A DNA stretch of 27,600 bases from a virus. This document shows, one piece after another, positions 5,826-12,094 of the stretch. The translations under genes were made by a program, and so were the position numbers. Every line of letters starts with the position of its first letter. The first letter of the stretch is position 1. Under the pieces are notes generated by a model. The model was not told where the DNA came from. It saw only the letters and a program-made list of their open reading frames with translations, and ran no database searches. The stretch is from positions 1 through 27,600 of IMG/VR virus record IMGVR_UViG_3300047476_000730, one strand, 5' to 3'.

Positions 5826-6082
5826 CTTGGCAGGAGAAAGTAGTTCATACTCTCACACTGGTAGCAATAGGGAAATGCTTTAACGAGCAAAGTACCTATC
5901 TCACAGGTGAGTTAAAACAAAGACCAAAGCAATCATTTAACTTAGCGGTTAAGTCTATTGATACGTTTATCGGAGAAATAGAAAAGAGTTTGACCGAAGA
6001 TGAGTTAAAAGTGCTTGAGTGCTTAACGGATGAATTTCACGAATTGTTAAATCACATTAAAAAAAATATTGAAGAAAGTTAA
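5822..6082 (+). CDS. Hypothetical helical protein, 86 aa
   Basis: Last gene of the first early + strand operon: 86 residues, helical, with an acidic C-terminal half (IEKSLTEDELKVLECLTDEF). No family recognised. Start overlaps the previous stop (ATGA). Downstream, base composition shifts to a more A+T-rich segment and the first structured leader RNA begins. Confidence 0.6.
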   Translation: MTWQEKVVHTLTLVAIGKCFNEQSTYLTGELKQRPKQSFNLAVKSIDTFIGEIEKSLTEDELKVLECLTDEFHELLNHIKKNIEES

Positions 6083-6100
6083 ATATTAAAAAATAAGTAT

Positions 6101-6108
6101 TATATTTG
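6101..6108 (+). promoter_or_regulatory. Promoter -7 box for leader RNA A
   Basis: TATATTTG matches TAnnTTTG exactly. Transcription would begin at about 6112-6116, right at the 5' arm of the first hairpin of leader RNA A, which is good placement. No clear -33 TTTG is present upstream; the region is A+T-rich with GTTAAAT at 6078-6084. Confidence 0.6.
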
Positions 6109-6113
6109 CAAAA

Positions 6114-6203
6114 GTTACGACTGTGCAGAGTCATTTAAGTAACATCACATTGACCACTTATGCCTTAGTAGGACTGCACTCCGAACGGGCTGAGTGGTTT
6201 TTT
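6114..6203 (+). ncRNA. Structured leader RNA A (kissing-loop attenuator candidate)
   Basis: 5' hairpin: GTTAC (6114-6118) pairs with GTAAC (6139-6143) and GACT (6119-6122) with AGTC (6129-6132), with a six-base bulge ATTTAA on the 3' side and loop GTGCAG (6123-6128). 3' hairpin: ACCACT (6153-6158) with AGTGGT (6193-6198), GCC (6162-6164) with GGC (6188-6190), GGA (6171-6173) with TCC (6180-6182), and loop CTGCAC (6174-6179), the exact complement of the first loop. Six T follow, then the ATG at 6208. Leader RNA B repeats the design with different stems. I recognise no known riboswitch class. Confidence 0.75.
6153..6203 (+). terminator. Intrinsic terminator inside leader RNA A
   Basis: The 3' hairpin of leader RNA A ends in six T (6198-6203) and has the form of a rho-independent terminator. 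It lies only four bases before the ATG of the ABC/GNAT gene, so full termination would prevent expression of that gene; conditional read-through is the natural reading. Confidence 0.65.
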
Positions 6204-6207
6204 ATTT

Positions 6208-7350
6208 ATGAAAATTAATTTAAATCACAAAATTAAAAATGACAAATATACAGAATATGTATATGAATCATTTGATATTCAAAATAAAGAAGAATCAAAA
6301 GTTTTAATTGAATCAAATCTTGAAAATTTGCCAGATGAATGGAATATTGGTGTTGTTTATGGTGGAAGTGGAACAGGTAAAACAACTATTTTAAAACATT
6401 ATTTCAAAAAAGAAATTGATAAATCTTATTTTGATAATGAAAAATCTTTAATATCAAATTTTGATTGGTTAGAACCAAATGAAGCAACTCAATTATTATC
6501 ATCAATAGGTTTATCTTCTGTGCCTACTTGGTTAAGACCTTACAATACTTTATCAAATGGCGAACAATACAGAGCAAATTTAGCTTATATGATTGGGAAA
6601 GCATCTCAAAATGAAGTTATATTGGTTGATGAATATACTTCAGTAGTAGATAGAGATGTGGCTAAAGCTATGTCAAATGCTTTACAAAAATATATTCGAA
6701 AAAATAATAAAAAAATTGTTCTTGCTTCATGTCATTTTGATATAATGGAATGGTTGCAACCAGATTGGATTTATTCACCGCAAAAAGGGCGTCTTGAAAT
6801 AGCGCCACGTCTTCGGCGACCAGAAATTAAATTGGAGATATTTCGATGTAGATATGAAACTTGGAAAATATTCAAACAACATCACTATTTAACTGAAGAT
6901 TTAAATAAAGCTGCGATTAATTATTTAGTTTTATGGAATGACAAACCAGTTGGATTTATAGCAATTTTACCATTTCCAGGAGTTGGAGATTCAAAAACAA
7001 GAAGAATATCAAGAATAGTAATTTTACCAGATTATCAAGGATTAGGAATAGGTAAAAAAATAATTGATTATATAAGTAGTTTATATTCAAAAATTGATTC
7101 TCAAATGTTTATAAGAACAATTAACCCAGCTTTAGGCATTTCATTGACTAATGATGTAAAAAATTGGCAACCAACAACTTCAAATTTAAAAGCTAATTTT
7201 GCCGCTGATACAAGCGGAAGAAAATTACTTAATAAAATAAGTTATTCTTTTAAATATATTGGACAAAAGTCCACAGATTCAGAAAATATTATTATATTTG
7301 ATGCTGATGCTTATAAACACGTATCACAAAATCAAATTGAATTATTTTAA
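6208..7350 (+). CDS. ABC-type ATPase fused to a GNAT acetyltransferase
   Basis: A 380-residue two-domain protein. N-terminal ABC ATPase: Walker A GGSGTGKTT (52-60), signature LSNGEQ (115-120), Walker B VILVDE (137-142) and switch His176. C-terminal GNAT domain, about 205-350, with the acetyl-CoA loop RIVILPDYQGLGIG (269-282). No membrane segment, so it is not a transporter. The HHYL and RRISR patterns in the GNAT part recall phage Mom-type modifiers, so a nucleic-acid or nucleotide modification role is possible but unproven. Codon use is far more A+T-rich than in the structural genes, suggesting transfer. Expression probably depends on leader RNA A. Confidence 0.85.
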   Translation: MKINLNHKIKNDKYTEYVYESFDIQNKEESKVLIESNLENLPDEWNIGVVYGGSGTGKTTILKHYFKKEIDKSYFDNEKSLISNFDWLEPNEATQLLSSIGLSSVPTWLRPYNTLSNGEQYRANLAYMIGKASQNEVILVDEYTSVVDRDVAKAMSNALQKYIRKNNKKIVLASCHFDIMEWLQPDWIYSPQKGRLEIAPRLRRPEIKLEIFRCRYETWKIFKQHHYLTEDLNKAAINYLVLWNDKPVGFIAILPFPGVGDSKTRRISRIVILPDYQGLGIGKKIIDYISSLYSKIDSQMFIRTINPALGISLTNDVKNWQPTTSNLKANFAADTSGRKLLNKISYSFKYIGQKSTDSENIIIFDADAYKHVSQNQIELF

Positions 7351-7361
7351 AAACAAACAAA

Positions 7362-7496
7362 ATGGAAACAAAAAAAGAAAAAAAATCTGAAGCAATAATT
7401 AAATTATTGTCAGAACAAAAATCGGTTAAACAAATATCTGAAGAATTAAAAACTCCTGTTGCTTATGTCTATAAAATAAAAAAGACAATTAAGTAA
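7362..7496 (+). CDS. Mini helix-turn-helix protein, 44 aa
   Basis: ATG at 7362, 11 bases after the ABC/GNAT stop, opens a 44-codon frame ending TAA 7494-7496. The sequence SEAIIKLLSEQKSVKQISEE followed by LKTPVAYVYKIKKTIK fits a compact HTH (helix, ISEEL, turn with Pro, VAYVYKIKK recognition helix), similar to the HTH of resolvases and sigma region 4. Very basic N-terminus. Its stop lies just before leader RNA B, so it might bind DNA or that RNA; this is a guess. Confidence 0.6.
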   Translation: METKKEKKSEAIIKLLSEQKSVKQISEELKTPVAYVYKIKKTIK

Positions 7497-7584
7497 TTAA
7501 AACGCTGTGCAGAGCGTATTTAAAAACAATAATAACTCATTATTTACATTAAATCTGCACGTTAATGTATTTAATGAGTTTTTT
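7497..7584 (+). ncRNA. Structured leader RNA B (second kissing-loop element)
   Basis: 5' hairpin: TTAAA (7497-7501) with TTTAA (7519-7523), ACGCT (7502-7506) with AGCGT (7513-7517), one bulged A, and loop GTGCAG (7507-7512). 3' hairpin: AACTCATTA (7534-7542) with TAATGAGTT (7572-7580), TACATTAA (7545-7552) with TTAATGTA (7562-7569), and apical loop with CTGCAC at 7555-7560. Six T follow (7579-7584) and the ATG is at 7590. Loops and spacing match leader RNA A; the stems do not match in sequence but remain paired. No promoter box is seen, so it may be read from upstream. Confidence 0.75.
7534..7584 (+). terminator. Intrinsic terminator inside leader RNA B
   Basis: A long A+T-rich hairpin with two stems of 9 and 8 base pairs separated by a 2x2 internal loop, followed by six T, then ATTTT and the ATG at 7590. 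As with leader RNA A, the terminator sits directly before a start codon. Confidence 0.65.
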
Positions 7585-7589
7585 ATTTT

Positions 7590-7976
7590 ATGATACAAAA
7601 AAAATTATTTGATGATTATCATCCACAAATTGAAAACAAAAAAATAAATTCAAAATATTACGGAAGTAATTTGAATCAATTAGTTGCTGAAAAATGCAGA
7701 ATTGACATGGTAGTTAATAACATTGATTTAATTATCAATGATTATAAAAACAATTCAATAAGAATAATAGAATCAAAACATAATAAAGAACAATTAACTA
7801 AAGGTCAAGAATTACTTTTAAAGCGTTTATCGTCAAAAGGAATAAACACTTATGTTGTATATGGTGATTATCCATACGAATCAGCTATTATTTACTCATT
7901 TCAAACCGGTAAATCATTACAAGTTAATAAAGAAACATTAATTAAATTTTTAAACAATGAAGATATATCTAATTAA
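7590..7976 (+). CDS. PD-(D/E)XK-like nuclease, 128 aa
   Basis: A 128-residue protein with a restriction-like core: Glu34 in LVAEKCR, Asp46/Asp51 in the strand DLIINDYKNNSIRIIESK, the ExK pair Glu61 and Lys63, and Gln73 in TKGQELLLKRL, followed by a strand NTYVVYGD. This resembles VRR-NUC and Hjc-type small nucleases, which act on branched or damaged DNA or in defence. The core is deduced by eye. The gene follows leader RNA B and shares the A+T-rich composition of the segment. Confidence 0.6.
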   Translation: MIQKKLFDDYHPQIENKKINSKYYGSNLNQLVAEKCRIDMVVNNIDLIINDYKNNSIRIIESKHNKEQLTKGQELLLKRLSSKGINTYVVYGDYPYESAIIYSFQTGKSLQVNKETLIKFLNNEDISN

Positions 7977-8097
7977 ATCACCGAATGGAACGAATCATTC
8001 AGTATTAGCTGAAACTTTTTTTCATGCAGTTCAAATAGCAGTAAATAGAGACAATTATCAATTTTCTAATGTTGAATATTTTAAATTAAATAAATGA
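7957..8097 (+). CDS. Hypothetical small protein, 46 aa
   Basis: ATG at 7957, overlapping the nuclease gene by 20 bases, gives 46 codons to TGA 8095-8097, which overlaps the initiator start (ATGA). The product, MKIYLIKSPNGTNHSVLAET then FFHAVQIAVNRDNYQFSNVE, looks like a strand-helix-strand unit. No family recognised. Overlaps on both sides support it as a translated gene. Confidence 0.55.
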   Translation: MKIYLIKSPNGTNHSVLAETFFHAVQIAVNRDNYQFSNVEYFKLNK

Positions 8098-8720
8098 AAG
8101 ATGCTTATTATTTTCCGCATTTTTGTAATGCGAGACATGACAGAAAAATTAAACGAGTTTTAAAAGAACTTGGAATTGAAGGATATGGAATTTATTTCAT
8201 GCTTTTGGAAGTTTTAAGAGAACAAACTGATTTTAAATATCCGTTAAATGAACTTGATTTATTGGCTGATGAATTTGGAACAAGTGAGCAAAAAGTAAGA
8301 ATAATTGTATGCAATTATGGCTTATTTCAAGTCGATGAATTTCAAAGTTTTTTTAGTCTAAAACTCATTGAATTTATGCAACCTTACTTAAAAATGAAAG
8401 AACAGCGAAGTCTTGCTGGCAAAGCATCTGCTGCTAAAAGAACTCAACGGTTGCTCAACGACCGTTCAACGACCGTTCAACAAAGTAAAGTAAAAGAAAG
8501 TAAAGTAAATGAAATAAAAGAAAATGAAATTATAGAGTATTTTACTTCAAACGGATATACTTCTGAATCTGCTAAAAAGTTTTTTAACTATTACTCCGTA
8601 GCTGAATGGAAAGACGGTAACGGTAAACCAGTAAAGAATTGGAAGCAGAAAGCACAGGCTGTATGGTTCAAAGATGAAAATAAAATGAAACCAAAAACAT
8701 TTACAAAAGAATTATTATGA
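8094..8720 (+). CDS. DUF4373-like replication initiator, 208 aa
   Basis: Residues 1-95 (start MKDAYYFPHFCNARHDRKIK, then LGIEGYGIYFMLLEVLRE) match the Lin1244/Lin1753-type N-terminal domain, a winged-helix fold in Bacteroidetes and Firmicutes phage initiators. A Lys/Glu/Ser-rich linker (about 117-146) follows, then a small C-terminal helical domain with EYFTSNGYTSESAKKFFNYY and the WKDGNGKPVKNWKQKAQAVW pattern of DnaD/replisome organizers. The DnaB-like helicase gene overlaps it by 4 bases. The linker DNA holds 11-bp repeats that look like origin iterons. The N-terminal half is more A+T-rich than the rest, suggesting a mosaic junction. Confidence 0.8.
   Translation: MKDAYYFPHFCNARHDRKIKRVLKELGIEGYGIYFMLLEVLREQTDFKYPLNELDLLADEFGTSEQKVRIIVCNYGLFQVDEFQSFFSLKLIEFMQPYLKMKEQRSLAGKASAAKRTQRLLNDRSTTVQQSKVKESKVNEIKENEIIEYFTSNGYTSESAKKFFNYYSVAEWKDGNGKPVKNWKQKAQAVWFKDENKMKPKTFTKELL
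8444..8540 (+). other. Candidate replication origin: iterons within the initiator gene
   Basis: TCAACG occurs at 8444, 8455 and 8466 and TCAACA at 8477, exactly 11 bases apart; the middle two repeat units are identical (TCAACGACCGT). An A-rich tract lacking C (about 8482-8535, repeats of AGTAAAGTAAA and GAAATAAAAG) follows directly. Iterons plus an A+T-rich opening region inside the initiator gene is the layout of the lambda origin in gene O. Confidence 0.55.
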
Positions 8721-10048
8721 ACGTAGAAGAATCAATTTTAGGTACTTGCATAGCATACCCAGAAAATAGCGACAAGATATTTGAAACGCTAAAACCAGAA
8801 CACTTCGCTAAATCAGAACATCAAGTATTGTTCAATGTTTTATCTAAACTCTACGCATCTGGAAAAGGATATGATTTACTCATCGTAACAAAAGAAATTC
8901 ACTCAAGTGGAAAGTTAGAACAAGCTGGTGGAGTTTACTATGTAACTCAGCTAACTAATCACGTCGCATATGGCGATAAGTTAGAATCTTACATCTATAT
9001 CGTTTTAGAATCGTTTTTACGGCGTTCAATTCATAAAATGGTAGTAGATATTAACTTGAAGGCAACAAACGAAACTACTGACGTTTTTGAACTTATTAGT
9101 GAGTTTAGTCAAAAGTTAGATAAATTAAGTCAAAACACATCGGTTTCGAGTTATGAAATAATTGAGAAAGTCAAAGATGATGTTTTATACTCAATGACAA
9201 AAGCGGTAACTGAGGGAGTAAGTGAAGGAGTAAAAACTGGAATTAATAGTTTAAATCGTCAAACTAACGGATGGCAGAAGTCCGATTTAATTATTTTAGC
9301 TGGAAGACCCGGAATGGGAAAGACATCCGCAGCAATAGATTTTGCATTAACTCCAGCTTTAGAGAATAAGACCGTTTTATTGTTTAGTTTAGAAATGTCC
9401 AGCGAACAGATTACTAAGCGTATTCAGTCTATACTTTCAGGAGTTGACGTTCAACGAGTGGTTAATAACACTCTTAATAAAGATGAACTCAGGCAAGTTC
9501 AAATGGCTTCTGAAAGATTAAATAACATTCCGCTATACTTAGACGATACTCCAGCAATTACTGTTTTTGATTTTAAGAACAGAGCCAAAAAGTTACAACG
9601 TGAGAAAGGATTGGACTTAATCATAGTTGATTATCTTCAACTTATGAGAGGTGAATCAAAGAATCGTGAAAATGAAATAAGCGAAATAAGCAGAGGATTA
9701 AAAGCAGTGGCTAAAGAGTTAAACGTTCCCGTGATTGCTTTGAGTCAATTAAGCAGAAAATGCGAAGAGAGACAAGATAAAAAACCGATGTTAAGTGATT
9801 TAAGAGAATCTGGTGCTATAGAACAGGATGCAGATATGGTTATATTTTGTCATCGACCAGAGTATTATTCAATACATGAATATGAGATTGGTGGTAATTT
9901 AGTGCCATCGGCTGGACTATTTGTCTTTATGATTTCAAAGTTTAGAAACGGTCAGACAGGAGAAATAAAAGCACGATGGATTGGAAATAACACGATGGTG
10001 ACTAATTATGATGTTGAGCCATTGCCAGTAAATAATGACTTTTTTTAA
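8717..10048 (+). CDS. dnaB: DnaB-type replicative helicase
   Basis: A 443-residue hexameric helicase of normal DnaB length. Residues 1-100 are the N-terminal domain (EESILGTCIAYPENSDKIFE). The RecA-like domain has Walker A AGRPGMGKTS (195-204), Walker B LIIVDY (301-306), the catalytic Glu in FSLEMS (226), a sensor-like VIALSQLSRKCEER and a C-terminal ESGAIEQDAD arginine-finger region. It unwinds DNA at the phage fork. It follows the initiator gene by a 4-base overlap, and no separate helicase loader is seen, so the initiator may load it. Confidence 0.93.
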   Translation: MNVEESILGTCIAYPENSDKIFETLKPEHFAKSEHQVLFNVLSKLYASGKGYDLLIVTKEIHSSGKLEQAGGVYYVTQLTNHVAYGDKLESYIYIVLESFLRRSIHKMVVDINLKATNETTDVFELISEFSQKLDKLSQNTSVSSYEIIEKVKDDVLYSMTKAVTEGVSEGVKTGINSLNRQTNGWQKSDLIILAGRPGMGKTSAAIDFALTPALENKTVLLFSLEMSSEQITKRIQSILSGVDVQRVVNNTLNKDELRQVQMASERLNNIPLYLDDTPAITVFDFKNRAKKLQREKGLDLIIVDYLQLMRGESKNRENEISEISRGLKAVAKELNVPVIALSQLSRKCEERQDKKPMLSDLRESGAIEQDADMVIFCHRPEYYSIHEYEIGGNLVPSAGLFVFMISKFRNGQTGEIKARWIGNNTMVTNYDVEPLPVNNDFF

Positions 10049-10054
10049 CAAAAA

Positions 10055-10077
10055 AAAGCAGCCTTTAAAGCTGCTTT
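10055..10077. terminator. Bidirectional terminator between helicase and ninG
   Basis: AAAGCAGC (10055-10062) pairs with GCTGCTTT (10070-10077) around a 7-base loop. The stem is flanked by A on the left and T on the right, so it can end transcription in both directions between the convergent operons. The ninG stop codon (10065-10067) lies in the loop. Confidence 0.85.
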
Positions 10078-10454
10078 ATTGTTTCTTTGTAATGTTCTAT
10101 CTTTTCAGCGAGTTCGTCATTTGAGAACTTTATCGTAAACCGGGCCATTCGTTCTAAAGTTTCAGCCGTTCCAAGGCCGTACTTTTTATCTAAGTTTACT
10201 CCGAACTTGAATTGTTCGCCGTATCTAAAGACGTTACATCCAGCACACTGGACTTGGCAGTTTTGTTCATCCCAGCGTGTAGCGTAGTGTTTACGAGATT
10301 GAAAGTGCCCACACTGAAGCGAACGCCAGTCATCTACTTTTCCACACGTAAAGCATTTAGAATTTCCGTATAAGTCAATATCACGTCGGCGGATATATTC
10401 GCTGAACACTTTGTCAAGTTGCTTAATTAGATAACTTCTGGTTGGTTTTTTCAT
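10065..10454 (-). CDS. ninG: NinG-like recombination nuclease
   Basis: A 129-residue protein matching phage lambda NinG (Rap), a nuclease for recombination intermediates. The zinc/HNH-like pattern is clear: CFTCGK (Cys34 and Cys37), LQCGHFQSRKHY with Cys48, Gly49 and His50, and CQVQCAGCNVFR with a second Cys pair. The C-terminal part is helical. It is the last gene of the - strand recombination operon, overlapping the exonuclease stop by 4 bases (ATGA), and ends inside a terminator. Confidence 0.88.
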   Translation of the reverse strand: MKKPTRSYLIKQLDKVFSEYIRRRDIDLYGNSKCFTCGKVDDWRSLQCGHFQSRKHYATRWDEQNCQVQCAGCNVFRYGEQFKFGVNLDKKYGLGTAETLERMARFTIKFSNDELAEKIEHYKETIKQL

Positions 10455-11128
10455 AGACTTTTAAGATATTCTCTGGACTCTAATATACGACTTTTCATTG
10501 ATTCAATTACGTCTTCATCTCTTTTTATCTCAAAAGACTTAACTCGTAACTCATCAGGTATCTGACTAAAGCGATGTGTTTTATCGATTTGTTCGCAGGC
10601 TTCTAAATATTCAGGACTTACGTCATCCAGCAAACCCATCTTCCAAGCTGTACGGCGTTTCTCATCTTCAATCAGTTGGTCAGGTGTATCAATAAGAACA
10701 TAATCCACAAAAGCAGTTTCACAATCCGTCAGCCACATATAACCCTGCATTTGGTAAAAGTAATGCTTGTTAGGTAGTTCAATATCAAACATCGGGAAAG
10801 TGTTAGCATCCCATGAAGATTTGATATCACGAATAATACCATCTTGGATAATGTCAGGCGTGCCGGAGATGTACTGGTTGCTGAACCATTCATCATTCTT
10901 TGTATAGAAGTCTCCGTGAACTTTAGATAAAAGGGCAATGGCAGATTCCTCCACCATTAACCCTTTACTGATAAATTTACTTAACACATCTTTGCGGATG
11001 CCAAACTTAACTTCCATGTAAAGTTCTTGAAGATAAGACTTAGCAGTCTCGCCCATTTTTTTCCCGCTTCGGTCATTTGTCATCAACCTTCCTAAAGCAG
11101 AACATCTGAATAATTGCTTGTCAAACAT
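10451..11128 (-). CDS. YqaJ-like (lambda exonuclease fold) recombinase nuclease
   Basis: A 225-residue PD-(D/E)XK nuclease. An N-terminal CSALGRLM with NDRSGKKMGETAKSYLQE is followed by GTPDIIQDGIIRDIKSSWD, giving the Asp of GTPD and the D-x-K pair, and YFYQMQGYMWLT with the Gln and Tyr typical of YqaJ/lambda-exo proteins. It should chew one strand of DNA ends to make single-stranded tails for the ERF-like annealing protein encoded just upstream. Spacing to that gene is 1 base and to ninG is an overlap. Confidence 0.85.
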   Translation of the reverse strand: MFDKQLFRCSALGRLMTNDRSGKKMGETAKSYLQELYMEVKFGIRKDVLSKFISKGLMVEESAIALLSKVHGDFYTKNDEWFSNQYISGTPDIIQDGIIRDIKSSWDANTFPMFDIELPNKHYFYQMQGYMWLTDCETAFVDYVLIDTPDQLIEDEKRRTAWKMGLLDDVSPEYLEACEQIDKTHRFSQIPDELRVKSFEIKRDEDVIESMKSRILESREYLKSL

Positions 11129-11129
11129 A

Positions 11130-11675
11130 TCAATTATTTTTTAAAGCGGTTTCCAATGCAACCTTTTGCTGTTCACTGATTGAATAGTTAGGCATTGCCT
11201 GACGTACTTTCTCGCCTTGACCTGCGTTGATAGCTTCAACCATTTTCTTGAAAGTAGAAGCGTTAAGTTCTGGCTTCTTTACTTCTGCTGGTACTGTAGC
11301 TTTCTCAGGCTGGCCTGCAGCATCAGTATCTTTATCGGTTACAAGTCCTAAGAGTGAACTCAAAGCATAACGACGTATGTACGTAATTGCTGAACCTAAA
11401 ACCTGATATTCGTTCATTCCTTTGAGTTGAACACCTTGCGGTATGTTAGTGATAGTTTCAATCATTTCGCCGGAAGCAATATGAAATACAACCGTTTTGA
11501 TATCACCGTTACCAACTAACTGAGTAAAGCCTAACCCGTGTTTTTTAAGTAGCGGATTGATTACTTCAAAGATTTTAGGAAGGTCGGCATAAGAGTAACC
11601 ATAACCCTGAGTTCCTTTGTGAATTACTGGTACTTCCTGCTGAAAGTCTGCCAGTGCTTTAAATAGATTTTTCAT
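11130..11675 (-). CDS. erf: ERF family single-strand annealing protein
   Basis: A 181-residue protein of the phage P22 Erf superfamily, which anneals single strands during recombination. Signature stretches are YGYSYADLPKIFEVINPLLK and HGLGFTQLV, VFHIASGEMIET, and GSAITYIRRYALSSLLGL near residues 90-107. A charged linker and helical C-terminal part follow. I chose the ATG at 11675, two bases after the upstream gene ends (stop at 11677-11679); a start at 11720 would overlap that gene by 44 bases. Works with the exonuclease next door as a two-component recombinase. Confidence 0.88.
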   Translation of the reverse strand: MKNLFKALADFQQEVPVIHKGTQGYGYSYADLPKIFEVINPLLKKHGLGFTQLVGNGDIKTVVFHIASGEMIETITNIPQGVQLKGMNEYQVLGSAITYIRRYALSSLLGLVTDKDTDAAGQPEKATVPAEVKKPELNASTFKKMVEAINAGQGEKVRQAMPNYSISEQQKVALETALKNN

Positions 11676-11676
11676 G

Positions 11677-11907
11677 TTAGAATGGATTTGAGTTATCTTT
11701 GCTGAACAATACTTTGGCATTACCTACATAACGTTTTTGTGCTTTAGCTTCTCTTTGCTCTTTTGATTGAGCGATGATGATTGAACCGTCGTTATCATAC
11801 TTGTCTTTAGTATCATTGATGGTTAAAGTAAGATTTAAATACTTTCCTTTTACGAGGTCTTCTTTGCTGATTTTTTCAAAGTCGATGTTTAATCCGATAA
11901 TTTGCAT
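11677..11907 (-). CDS. Hypothetical protein in recombination operon, 76 aa
   Basis: A 76-residue mainly beta protein (MQIIGLNIDFEKISKEDLV, then YLNLTLTINDTKDKYDNDGS) with a basic segment AQSKEQREAKAQKRYVGNAK. I do not recognise a named family. Small beta-rich proteins beside ERF genes in Bacteroidetes phages may be single-strand-binding, OB-fold-like accessory proteins; that is inference from context. It overlaps the HTH gene upstream by 19 bases. Confidence 0.65.
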   Translation of the reverse strand: MQIIGLNIDFEKISKEDLVKGKYLNLTLTINDTKDKYDNDGSIIIAQSKEQREAKAQKRYVGNAKVLFSKDNSNPF

Positions 11908-12089
11908 AATTCTTGTTTTTTTTGTTTGTAATAATTGTTAATGATTTTAATTAGTTGATACGTACCCTCTCCGTTTAAAGCACGATAGATAGTCTGGCGG
12001 GTACAGCCAGCCTTACGTGCTAAGAGTTTCACATCTCCGTGTGATTTTAACTCTTGCCATGATTTTAGTGTTTCTTCATTTATTTTCAT
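11889..12089 (-). CDS. Small helix-turn-helix regulator, 66 aa
   Basis: A 66-residue protein with a Cro/Fis-like HTH at residues about 18-40: GDVKLLARKAGCTRQTIYRA (first helix VKLLARKAG, turn with Cys, recognition helix RQTIYRAL), then a helical basic tail. It could bind the operator boxes in the adjacent control region and act as an early repressor. It is the second gene of the - strand recombination operon, ending 19 bases inside the next gene. Confidence 0.7.
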   Translation of the reverse strand: MKINEETLKSWQELKSHGDVKLLARKAGCTRQTIYRALNGEGTYQLIKIINNYYKQKKQELCKLSD

Positions 12090-12094
12090 TTGTT

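Noticed and set aside
6114-6203. Known riboswitch classes (preQ1, purine, c-di-GMP, guanidine) or a tRNA-like fold
   Set aside because: The conserved core sequences of those classes are not visible; only the two-hairpin kissing-loop plan is similar in style to some of them.
8482-8540. CRISPR-like or tandem repeat array
   Set aside because: The AGTAAAGTAAA-type repetition is low-complexity coding sequence for a Lys/Glu linker, without spacer structure.
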